NCBI RefSeq assembly: GCF_019320115.1 | Contig: NC_089587.1 | Span: 85,817,410 to 85,881,409, forward strand | DNA length: 64,000 nucleotides | From: Miscanthus floridulus | Lineage: Eukaryota; Streptophyta; Magnoliopsida; Poales; Poaceae | Reading direction: 5' to 3' | Part shown: one piece after another, positions 24,890 through 34,504 of the stretch | Numbering within the stretch: position 1 is the first letter of the stretch | Layout: every line of letters begins with the position of its first letter | The notes under the pieces: model-generated | Databases searched by the model: none | What the model saw: only the letters and a program-made list of their open reading frames with translations | Told to the model about the DNA's origin: nothing | Position numbers and translations under genes: made by a program

Positions 24890-25690
24890 AGGAAGCCGTA
24901 ACTCAACAACTCGCTACTTTATATCCAAAACTACCCCATATACACGTAACCAGTTTATTCCTAGAATTGCATCAATGCCTTGACCAGGCAGTATCATGAA
25001 CTAGAGACGGTAAGTGTGAGTGGCTAATTCCAAGCTCATTGTGTTTGTCCGAGTATTAACGCACATCTGTGCACCTAGAGTACTGATTCTATAGGCAAGC
25101 GGTATAGCCATAAGAGGTATATTGTGCCGATGTGCAAATCCCATGCTCATGAATAAATGTGATGCACTAGAATCAAATAACACATAAGCTGGATGGGAAT
25201 CAATGGTGAACATACGAGCCATCACCGATTCATTTTGCAATATCTGCTCAGCCTCCGTAAAATTAACCTGTTCAGATCGGCTGACTAGCACTTTCTTCTT
25301 GATCACTGTCCACTTGATTAGCCTGAAGTTAGCTGATGGTTGAGCAGACTGGGCTAGCTGGTTTTGCTGGCACTTCCGAGCATAGTGGCCTTCCTTGCCA
25401 CATTTGAAACAAGCACCAGGCTTGTTCCCCTATCCCAGACGAGGTGGGACCTACTGTTCTTGGGGCTACTGATGTTGCACCTGCGAAGTAGGTGCACGGT
25501 ACTGCGAGCTCTAGTGTAGCAGTGCCCTCTTTTGAATTTGTCGTTGCCGGGATGTGTAGTGCTCCTAACTTCTAGTGCCCAACAATCCAGTGCCACTAGA
25601 AGATAAAGTGCATGCATTAGAAAACTTCCTGGTTGGAGCACTACCTAAGCTCTAGTACCACCACTCTAGTGCACACCGGAGATCTCTGGT
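24890..25690 (-). pseudogene. Tekay protease and gag zinc-knuckle remains
   Basis: At 25306-25001 the - strand reads a retropepsin-like segment with YVLFDSSASHLFMS in place of the usual D-S/T-G-A-S/T-H triad, so the active site (D-S-S) is already damaged. Upstream at about 25430-25370 the CCHC knuckle CFKCGKEGHYARKC binds the genomic RNA. Further upstream gag sequence continues to about 25690, interrupted by four or more TAG codons. The 5' end of gag and the 5' LTR are missing. Confidence 0.78.
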
Positions 25691-26038
25691 GAGTGCAAAA
25701 CCACTCCACCGAGCTCTTTTTCTCAAACCTTTTAAAATGACTAACTCCGGTAGGTCTCGCATGGGATGGTCAACACCTTTAACACTAAGTTTGCATTTTG
25801 CAAATATCCTTCAAAGGGTTTTCACTTGACCTCACTACGCCAATGGATCCTAATGCATATGCAATGTTAGATCTCACAAATGACACTAGATAACCATATT
25901 TGCAAACTTGATTTTCCCCCTCTTTATAGTATGCATCTCTATCCTATTAATGATTAGACCATTTTAACTTCTCTCATTACCTCATGGTTGGTGAAAGACA
26001 AAACCTACCTTTGCCTTCACTTTGTCTTCCACTCCATT
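25691..26038. other. Unclassified repeat flank, left of solo LTR
   Basis: AT-rich non-coding sequence beginning near an imperfect palindrome (CACCGGAGATCTCTGGTG, 25673-25690). It appears continuous with 27110-27300 across the solo LTR insertion. It may be part of a Copia-type LTR; that assignment is a guess. Confidence 0.3.
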
Positions 26039-27104
26039 TGCCGGGTATCAGTATTAGGGATACCCAAAGAAGGGATCTGAGGACCACGGATGACAACTCG
26101 CCTAGATAATCAAGGACGTACTTTAGTCTTGATCGACCCTGAAGGAACGGTCTCTGTCTCACCTGACCCTGAGGGCACGGGCCCCGTGTTGCCCGACCTC
26201 GAGGGTACAGGAGCCATCTCGCCCATCCCTAAGGGCACGGGCTTCGTCTCGCCCAACCCCTCAGGCACGGGCCCCGTGTCGCCCAACCCTAAGGGTACAA
26301 AAGCTGTCTCGCCCGACCCTGAGGGCACGGGCTCCATCTCACCCGACCCCTAGGGCGCGGGCTCCTTCTTGCCCGACAGGGACCCATGCCGCCTCCAACC
26401 ACTATGGGTCTGAGGGTACGACCCCGGGGTGAAACTTTTGACACCGGGAGGGAAGCGGGCACGTCTCGATGTGACCCATGGCCACGTCAGGCCACACTCG
26501 GGGGTTCACATCGCCAATAGTGATAGGTGTGTGGCCGTTGTGCTGCCTACTCCTCGTACGACCGCTGACAGGCACGTCGATTCACCACGTCGTCCACCGG
26601 GACGGGATGGGACACCATGACCAGCTAATGACGCCAGGGCATGGCACTAGTGGTGAATAGGAGCCCAATGTGGAGCCATCCCCGTCACCATCTACCATGT
26701 CGGCAGGACCCGCATGAAGGGAGAAGAAGGACCCGGTGACCCTGGAGGCCTTCTTCTCCCGCGCTTTTTTCTTTCTTTCTCTTTGTAACCTGCACCTTCC
26801 CCTTCATCTATAAAAGGGGAAGCAGGGCGCCCCAAGAAGAGAGGCTGAGCACACGGCTGAACGAGCTCAACAAGACTCAACTCCATTCGATCTTTTCACC
26901 ATAGACTTGGGAACTTCTCCCTCTCTCGCCCGTTTGTAATCCCTACTACAAACTAGTGTCAGTAACACGAGCAGCAGCAGACTGGACGTAAGAACATTCC
27001 ACCCGGACCAGTATAAATCCCTGTGTCCTCCGAGGCTCCGAGCACACCATCCGAGCCAGATGCGTAGATACAAATTTACTAGCCGGTGGTTCGAAACACC
27101 GACG
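26039..27104 (+). mobile_element. Solo LTR of the Tat LTR family, opposite orientation
   Basis: Begins TGCCGGGTATCAGTATTAGG and ends GGTTCGAAACACCGACG, flanked by a perfect 5 bp direct repeat CCATT at 26034-26038 and 27105-27109. The reverse complement matches the LTR at 5796-7270 at both ends and through most of its length (shared CTGGCTCGGATGGTGTGCT and CTGCTGCTCGTGTTACT). It is shorter because its minisatellite has about half the units. No internal element sequence is present, so it is the product of LTR-LTR recombination. The CA terminus has become CG. Confidence 0.88.
26125..26360. repeat. ~30 bp minisatellite in the solo LTR
   Basis: About eight or nine copies of a unit like GAGGGCACGGGCCCCGTCTC plus GCCCGACCCT. 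It reads as a DPEGTGPVSP-type periodic peptide on one strand and a PSGSGETGPV-type one on the other, but it is LTR sequence and not a gene. Confidence 0.85.
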
Positions 27105-27109
27105 CCATT

Positions 27110-28046
27110 TCTTCTCATCTCACCACCTTGTTGAGCATTTTCATCTCATGGTCATGCCATCTCCACCATGGCCTTCATGTAGCCCTGCCTTGCTTGTGGA
27201 CAATCACTTGATCTTTCATGTCTCATATGAAATCATTAGTCCAACAAATTACCAAAACCTAAATGGGTCTTCCACCAGTGCCAGAGCAACCCCTGTTAGC
27301 CTAGGTTATCAATCGTAGGCACATGTATACATGTACGAAAGGAGTGATGAAGTTGTCAATTCCATGTTTTACAATCATGAAAATGTTAATAGTAAACCTT
27401 GCTAAATTATATTAATAGCTAACAATAAAAATATATAAGTTGATACTTTATATAAGCTTATTATTTCAATTAAACACTATAGCATATTTGCATTGATATA
27501 CGACTACACTCATAGCTTTGTTTATAGTGTAAATTTGATATTTTGTGTAGGTGGTGCAGGACAAAAGGTTGTTAATACCATTATATTAACTAAGAGTATA
27601 GCCTTTAACCTATAGTACAAACTCTTAATAAAATTCCAAGTGAACGTATTGAACAAGAAGTCTAAGAAAAGCTAGGTTTTCACCTTAACATGAGGTGAAC
27701 CTTTATTACAAATTGTAACAAGATAAAAATTGGGAAGCCAAATGGATTAAACAATTCACAAAATAGGAAACAAGAACTGACATAGCTCAAGCTAATATTT
27801 CAACTAAATGCATGCAAAACAAACATGGGGATTGATGTAAACGGGAAAATTAAGAATGATGGTTGAATGCATGGAGTAATCAAATTATGTTGCAATTGGA
27901 TAAATATTAAAGAGTGCATATATGGATATTATGTTAGCTATAGAGAGCTAACAAATGTGAGAGAGAAGCAATTGGGATTACCTAAGGACCCCAAAATTTA
28001 TCCACTAGCTTCTTATGATTCTTTAGAATGTACCTTAAAAGTATCA
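27110..28046. other. Repeat remnant and residual WAK intron
   Basis: Up to about 27300 the sequence continues the repeat seen at 25691-26038. After that it is AT-rich intron-like DNA. No coding sequence seen. Confidence 0.4.
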
Positions 28047-28321
28047 GGGCATGTTTGTTTCGACTTTTATCTGGCATCTGCCAGCCAGAAGCTAAAACAA
28101 ACAGCCCAATTGTTGAGTTGGCTTTTGAAAAGCTAAAAAGTTAGCTTCTGAGGAAATAAACTAAAACCTGAAAAGCACGTTGAGAGCATCTTTTCTAGCT
28201 CTTGGTGTGCTGATAAACTAAAAGTTTGTTATAAAATTCAATAGCAAAGAACCAACTGCTAGAAGCCAAAAGCTAGTTTTTTAGCCAAAGGATCAAAGCT
28301 ACAACTCAAACATACAGACCC
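28047..28321. mobile_element. Putative MITE (hAT or PIF/Harbinger-like)
   Basis: Inverted ends GGGCATGTTTGTTTCG and, in reverse complement, GGGTCTGTATGTTTGAG, with internal inverted AGAAGCTAAAA/AGAAGCCAAAAGCTAG-type segments. The flanking trinucleotides TCA/TTA are only partly matched, so superfamily and exact ends are uncertain. Confidence 0.55.
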
Positions 28322-28463
28322 TTAGACCATTCTTGAGCATGAGTTGATAGGCTAGTACTACCAAATTGGTGTTTTATCATAGTGGAAATGCAAGATTTCC
28401 TTTCAACATATTGTAAATGTTCTTGCTCTTGCATATTTTGTATACACTTATATTTTATACGTA

Positions 28464-28608
28464 AATGAGTGTGAGAACCCTAGAGCATATCTCTATGGAG
28501 TCTTGCCAATAATCTATTGGAAGTTTTATTTGTCAATGTACTTATGGAACCTACGGAGATCCTCATGCAAAATGAGAGTTCATTAGAACCAAAAAAAATC
28601 CTCCGGAG
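28464..28608 (+). pseudogene. Second decayed WAK EGF exon
   Basis: Reads NECENP, then after frame changes GSFICQCTYGTYGDPHAK followed by TGA, clearly a calcium-binding EGF module homologous to that at 5302. The acceptor AG is gone (ACGTAAATGAG), the cysteine that should precede YGV is lost, and a donor-like GAGGT remains at the end. It lies 160 bp before the kinase exon, in the expected position for the last extracellular exon. Confidence 0.75.
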
Positions 28609-28769
28609 GTACCATTCCGCTATATGCCCTTGTTATCTTTTTAAATTTTGTTTCATTAATAATTCATGTACTTAAGTGTAGATTGGTTGTAATCATTCAC
28701 AAACTAAATATTTGTCCCTTAATTTGTCCTAACTCTAAGGTCATGAATTTGATGGGGTGTTTTTTTCAG

Positions 28770-29855
28770 GTTTAAGCATTGGGTTAGGAGTGGGTGGTAG
28801 TACAACACTTTTGCTTCTAGCACTTGGTGGACCCCTCATAGTACGTAAAATCAAACTACTGAGGTTGAAGAAGATGAAACAAAAAAATTTCAACCAAAAT
28901 CATGGGTTGTTGTTGAAGCAATTAGTATCAAGTAACACGGACATTGGTGAAAGAATGATAATTTCCCTAAGGGATCTAGAGAAGGCCACAGACAATTTTG
29001 ATAGCTCTCGTGTGGTTGGTGGTGGAGGGCATGGAGTTGTGTTTAAAGGAATTCTAGATTTGCATGTTGTGGCAATCAAGAAATCAAAGATAGTAGTGCA
29101 AAGAGAAATCAAGGAATTCATAAATGAAGTTGTAATTCTTTCTCAAGTAAACCACAGGAATGTGGTGAAGCTCTTAGGATGTTGCCTTGAGATAGAAGTC
29201 CCGCTACTAGTTTATGAGTTCATTTCAAATGGAACCCTTTATAATCATCTTCATGTTGAAGGATCAATTTCATTATTGTGGGATGATAGAATAAGCATTG
29301 CACTTGAAGTTACTAGAGCTTTGTCCTATCTACATTCAGTTGCTTCTATGTCAGATATTTCATAGAGATATTAAGTCATCCAATATACTTCTTGATGATA
29401 GTTTAACGGCAAAAGTATCAGACTTTGGAGCTTCAAGATCCATCCCAGTTGATCAAACAGGAGTAATAACTAATGTTCAAGGAACACTGGGATACTTAGA
29501 TCCTATGTATCATTACACAGGCCGACTAACGGACAAGAGCGATGTCTTCAGCTTTGGTGTTCTTATAGAATTGCTTACTAGAAAGCAACCCTTCATCTAT
29601 ATATCCAATGATGGAGACAATCTTGTTCCACATTTTGAGAAGATGCTCACAACAAGCAACCTAGCCAGTATAGTAGATCCTCAAGTTATGGAGGAGGAAG
29701 ATGGAGACCTCCAAGAGGTAGCTACACTTGCAGTGATGTGTACTAAATTAAGGGGAGAAGATCGGCCTACAATGAGGGAAGTGGAGATGAGACTTGAAAG
29801 CTTGTTATTGAAGAAAAAAGCTTATCCCATGTATTACAACAGCAAGGAGAAATAA
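28770..29855 (+). pseudogene. WAK transmembrane and kinase exon with +1 frameshift
   Basis: A TTTTTTCAG acceptor leads into GLSIGLGVGGSTTLLLLALG, the transmembrane helix, then a basic stop-transfer segment. The kinase domain follows: GGGGHGVVFKG (glycine loop), VAIKKSK (ATP lysine), HRNVVKLLGCC, then FHRDIKSSNILLDD (HRD), DFGASR (DFG), GTLGYLDP and DKSDVFSFGVLIELLT. It would be a Ser/Thr RD kinase. Between SYLHSVAS and FHRDIK the frame shifts at about 29352-29358: the 1086 nt exon carries one base more than its phase allows. The catalytic loop and C-lobe are therefore out of frame. Everything else, including the RPTMREVEMRL end, is well preserved, so inactivation looks recent. Confidence 0.88.
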
Positions 29856-30900
29856 TGAGGATGAGACACAGGTTCAGTACATGTCAATTGAACCGGTAAC
29901 TAACGGCACAAGCAGACAATACACTATGGAACAGGAAATACTATTATCGGCAAGTTACCCTCGATGAACTTGTGTAGTCATGACTCATGAACAATAATTA
30001 ACTTCCCTGGGTGTGTCTTGAAAATTATTAGATAAAATCTTTGAGCAAATGCATTTCTTGTAATGTAGATGCATAGTTCCTTACATGAACACTAAAGATA
30101 GTAGTAGTGTGCTTACCTTTTTGTTAATTGAACTTTGAATGTTCTTGTGTGCTGTAAGCTTGTAAGATCCTAGTATGTAAAAGCAGAGTAATGGACCACT
30201 GTATTAGTGGGAGAATGCAGCTAAAGTGTTATCCCTAGGCCTATTTATGCTTGCAATGGTGTGAGGCAGATCGAGAGCTGCGAAGACATTTTGGACACTG
30301 AAATGTGGACAGCTAAGAAGTAAGAACACAGTCTGCAATCAGTCAATGAGATACAGCTCGCCATGACGACCACCGGTCCATGCTCCTCTCATAGGGTAGC
30401 AAATAAGCTGAAGGTTAGCGCCTGACATCTGTATACACCCCCTTTAAACTCATCTGGTTGTTTTCCAGCATTCCTACCTTCTCTTTGCTAAAGCTAAAGC
30501 TGAAACAAACCGTACGATCCCACTGCTTTCGAGCACGAATTTGCGCATGACATTTGCAAGGTGATTTTCAGGATTATTGGACATTGCTTAGACTGCAAGT
30601 CCTGTCAGAATTTCATGAGTCCGCCAGCCAGCCAGCTCCATGGCGCTGCCGCTGAAGTCAGGACCAATCAATGAAACGGAGCAATCATGCATGGATCTGT
30701 GTGTGAGACGCAGCTGGCAAGGCTTGCAAGATTCCATGTCCTCTCTCTCCACGGAGACGTCGCCGTCATGGACAGGGATGAGCACTAGCTTCTGCGTCAT
30801 GGAAGAAAGCATCGTCAGGTGGCCGGTTCGCCGGCTGCGTGCGCGGGTGGGGCCGCGTCACTGCTCAGTGCTAACTGATGTTTGAATGGATTCAGATTAA
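29856..30900. other. Intergenic, nothing recognised
   Basis: Contains the probable 3' trailer of the WAK remnant and unclassified sequence. The short frames at 30588-30885 overlap on both strands and match no family I know. Confidence 0.5.
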
Positions 30901-31093
30901 GGGCCGATTGGTTTGCTGCCAAAATTTAGCATGCCAAAGATTTAGCAAGCCAAAGTTAGATAAAACAATCTTGTCATAGATTTGGCAGGCCAAATGTGAG
31001 GAATTGACAAGTTTTGATAGAAACCAAACAATAGCCAAAATCATGGCTTGCCAAATCTTGAGCCAGGCAAATTTTGGTATATCAATCAGGCCC
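30901..31093. mobile_element. Tourist-type MITE (PIF/Harbinger-like)
   Basis: Ends GGGCCGATTGGTTTGC and, in reverse complement, GGGCCTGATTGATATAC, flanked by TAA at 30898-30900 and 31094-31096, the expected trinucleotide target duplication. 193 bp, non-coding. Confidence 0.8.
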
Positions 31094-31697
31094 TAAGACC
31101 CAAGATCCCTTCGGATCTGTTGAGGTATTGAGCCCTTCTAGTTCTACCCTCTTTGCTGATGTCACTATCTGGTTTCTGCATCGAAAGTTACTCAAATACA
31201 ACGATGCCATTGCCGTGTGCTGTGTTCATTCAGATATGTCAGATTGCATACATAAACACCGGGTCATACACCATCAACATCGAACCATCTGAAATCAGCA
31301 ATTATGGCCCCTTCCGAGCACAGACCGCAAGAATTGTAGAGGGATTTCACATAAATCAGTTTATTTTCACAGCAAAACTACTTTCCAGGCCCTTGTGCTG
31401 AATGCTCCGAATAGCAGCTTGTAATGCCCCAGATTACAAGAGAGAAGAATCGTATCAGAGAAAAACATGAAAAATCTTGTGTTTTATGAATCTCTTCAGA
31501 AAGATTGTAGCACAATAGTCATAACAGAAACTTCTCAGAATGCACTAAATAAGGAAATACAAAAGGGGGGCCAATAAAGTTTGACCACATATCCTTAAGA
31601 TTTTACTGCAGCAGCAATCATTTTCAATCCAGCCATCTGGTATCTTCCAGAATTCTAGTCCTATCTTAGAAGTTTAAAAGAACATATATGGTCAAAT

Positions 31698-31893
31698 TAG
31701 GGACGAAGCCAGAAAAAAAATTTAGGAGGGGCTGAACAAAAGAATATAGGTTTTTTTATCTTCTCTTAATCTTAGTCCCTCCTACCTAATACATATATGC
31801 ATAAAATTTTAAGAAATGGCTTAGGGGGCTCCATGTGCCCAGGATCGGTAGGGGGGGGCTAGAGCCCCCTAGCCCCACCGCTGCCTCCATCGC
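31698..31893. mobile_element. Putative small MULE- or hAT-like element
   Basis: Flanked by a perfect 9 bp direct repeat TGGTCAAAT (31689-31697 and 31894-31902). The ends TAGGGACGAAGCCAG and, in reverse complement, GCGATGGAGGCAG share 9 of 13 positions when aligned. The G-rich part near 31850 (GGTAGGGGGGGGCTAGAGCC) is palindromic with CCCCCTAGCCCC. Confidence 0.55.
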
Positions 31894-32356
31894 TGGTCAA
31901 ATAAAGAAAAAAAAAATTCTCTGAAAGCAAATCTTATAAATAACCAAGGTCTTAGTTTCACCGGATGCATGTATATTATGCACATTGACAGGTCGCGGGC
32001 TAATGAACTTCAGCAGTCTTTCTAGATCTCTTTACTCAGCTGCCCTCGGTCATAGGAAAAGGCCGAGAGACTACACAACTTCTAGATTCTTTAGCTGAAG
32101 CAAGACACTTCCGGGGGTTATTCAAAGTTGAGCTGGTGTGGTGAAGAGAAGAGTGAGCAAGTTCGATGAAACCTGGTCGGCTTGGTTCTTCCTGTGAAAG
32201 CTGTAGCATCGTCCAAGGGAAAGCTCTGGCATCACAATCACATCTTGTTGACCCATACTCACAATGGTAGCAATCGAAGATGATGCACCCATTAGTTCTC
32301 CTCAGAAGTGAAGGGTTGAAAAAACAGCAGTTTAAAACCATCAATCTCACAATAAA

Positions 32357-34504
32357 TCACGACGCGGTGTCTATCCGGTCGTGCTTTCTTTTGTTAGGCC
32401 GGGAGAAGAAGCAGAACTGAGCCCAAGTCTTCTTTGTCTTCGTTGGTTGTGACCTTGTGGCTTTCTTGGCAACATATTCAGTCATGTATTGAACAGCAGC
32501 CTACAAAAGAAGAGAAAGGGAAAAAAACAATAATGAACAAACCTTGCCACAAATGGTCGCAAATATATATAGTAGTTCAAGAAAAGCAAGTAAGGAAAAT
32601 CACCTGAGCTCCCTTTAAAGCTACATCTCTTGGTGGCACTTGCAGAGGGTTCTCTTCTGCACGGAGCACACGGAGATGCTGCAGGTTTCCGAAAGAATCA
32701 GGAAGCACCCTAATCTGGTTATTGCTTATATCCAACTCTTCCAGCATCTCAAGGTTGCCAATAGAACGAGGGAGGGATTGCAGGTCAGCGAAGTTGTTCC
32801 CGACGTTCAGTTTAATAAGAGAAGTAACGAAGCAGAAGTTCTCAGGAATAGACTCGAGCTCATTAAAACTTGCATCAACCTCCTTCAGCTTTGTGAGAGA
32901 TGCCATTGTTGTTGGAAGCCCCCTAATACTGTTGTATCGCACAGAGAGGACCTCCAGAGACTCTAGCTTTCCGACAGCCTCTGGGAGGGCCTTGAGGTGA
33001 TTGTAGCCTGCCCGCAATTCCACCAGTGACACACAATTGCCTATAGTGTACGGCAACTCATCAAGGTTGTTTGTCTCGACAATCAACTTCTTCAGACGCG
33101 TAAGGCTTCCGATTGAGTCAGGGAGTGAGGTAAGATGGTTTGCACTCACATCAAGCTCCTCAAGCTTCACCAGCCTACCAAGACTGGCTGGCAATGATGC
33201 AAACTGATTACCCCTCAGGTCGAGATATATCAGGTTGGAAAGATCCCCAATCGACTCAGGAAGCTGAGCAATTCTGTTAGAATGAACGTCAAGCTTGGCC
33301 AAAGAAGAAAGCCTCCCAATTACTTCTGGCAAGGCCAAGATCCAGTTCTCCGAAATATCAAGGGTGACAAGTCCAGTGAGTTTTCCAATTGAATCAGGAA
33401 GCCACTCGATTTGGTTCATGAGTTTTCCTTGCAGGTTGAGATCACGAGCGCCTTTCTTTGCAGCCACTTCAATCATGCTAGCTAGCTTAATGAGGGTCAA
33501 TTTCTCGTTGTCATCTCCTGCAAAAGCCAAATCATGAAGGAAAGAATCAATAAATACGGACATACTTGTACATACTTCCAACGGCCAACCAATTATCACA
33601 AATCATGGACTAGTTGGTAGCTAAGGAAATTCCATTTTGTCTCCCATACAACAGAACAATGCATATGCTTCCAATTTTAACTCACTAAAGCTCTAAATGC
33701 TAACAATTTACATGAAGGTGTATCTAAGCACTCCACTGAAATCAGTAAATCACAAATTTGGTAACAATTCCCTCAAAAAAACAAATTTGGTAACAAAGCA
33801 GTTCAAGGTAGAATTGGCTCACCATAACCGCCTTCCACACGAGTCGCCACTGAGTTTGCAGCAACTGCTCCTCGCGGCATATGAGAGCTCGGTGCCACAA
33901 CCCCGTCGTCCCATACTGCGGCCTTGGCCTTCTTGACGTAGCTGTCGTCCATCGAGACGCGCCCAACGCCGGTCACCATCCTCGGCGCACTGAAACCATT
34001 AGCGCCCATGGACGAGTAGCGGTCAGCGCTGCTGTCCGCAGCCACCGCTGATGACGACGCGGCGGAGGAGGAAGACGAAGCGGCAGCGGTGGTCACAGCG
34101 GCCTTGGAAGCAGTGACGCGCGGCGCGGCGCGGGTGGAGCTGGAGCTGGACGGCACGCACTGCGACGCGCGCTGGATGAGGTCGTCGAAGAGGCCGTGGA
34201 GCGCGTCGAGCTCGAGGAGCCTTGTGGCGTCGCGCTTCTGCTCCCGGCAGTTGAAGGCGGCGAGCGCGCGGTGCATCTCGAGGGCGACGCCGAAGAGCTC
34301 GTCGGGGACGGCGGGCGGCCTGCGCAGGCGCGCGACGGCGTCGAGGCGCGCCCGCTCCTCCCGGTCGGCGGCGTGCGCCAGCGCCTCGGCGGCCTCCACC
34401 TCCTCCAGCGCCGGGCGCGCCGGCAGGGAGCGGTGCAGCCGCATGATCTCCCCGACCACGCCGTCCACCGACCCAAAGGCCGCGGCATCCAGCGCGGTCC
34501 CCAT
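32357..34504 (-). CDS. Plant intracellular Ras-group-related LRR protein (PIRL/IRL family)
   Basis: Three exons: 34504-33823, 33517-32604 and 32500-32357, all with GT-AG introns; 1740 nt, 579 aa. Phases join exactly (TAT G|GA GAT, then CAG|GCT). Residues 1-227 are an alanine-rich N-terminal region starting [20 protein letters not shown] with predicted helices and a serine-rich linker. Residues about 260-520 hold 10-11 leucine-rich repeats of 23 residues with the LPxSIGxLxxLxxLDxSxN pattern of Ras-binding SHOC2-like proteins. The C-terminus ([19 protein letters not shown]) resembles other plant members. These are cytosolic scaffold-type proteins with no signal peptide. The 5' end is extremely GC-rich, as usual for grass genes, which creates long shadow frames on the + strand. 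It most resembles the subgroup of rice IRL4/IRL5 and Arabidopsis PIRL4/5; that is from memory. Confidence 0.9.

Noticed and set aside
26090..26353. DPEGTGPVSP-type repeat protein
   Set aside because: Also the LTR minisatellite, open on both strands, inside a solo LTR with target duplication.
5796..27104. One large transposon bounded by inverted repeats (because the two LTRs are inverted)
   Set aside because: The right copy has its own CCATT duplication and is a complete solo LTR, and the left copy belongs to a - strand Tat element; the inverted arrangement is coincidental nesting.
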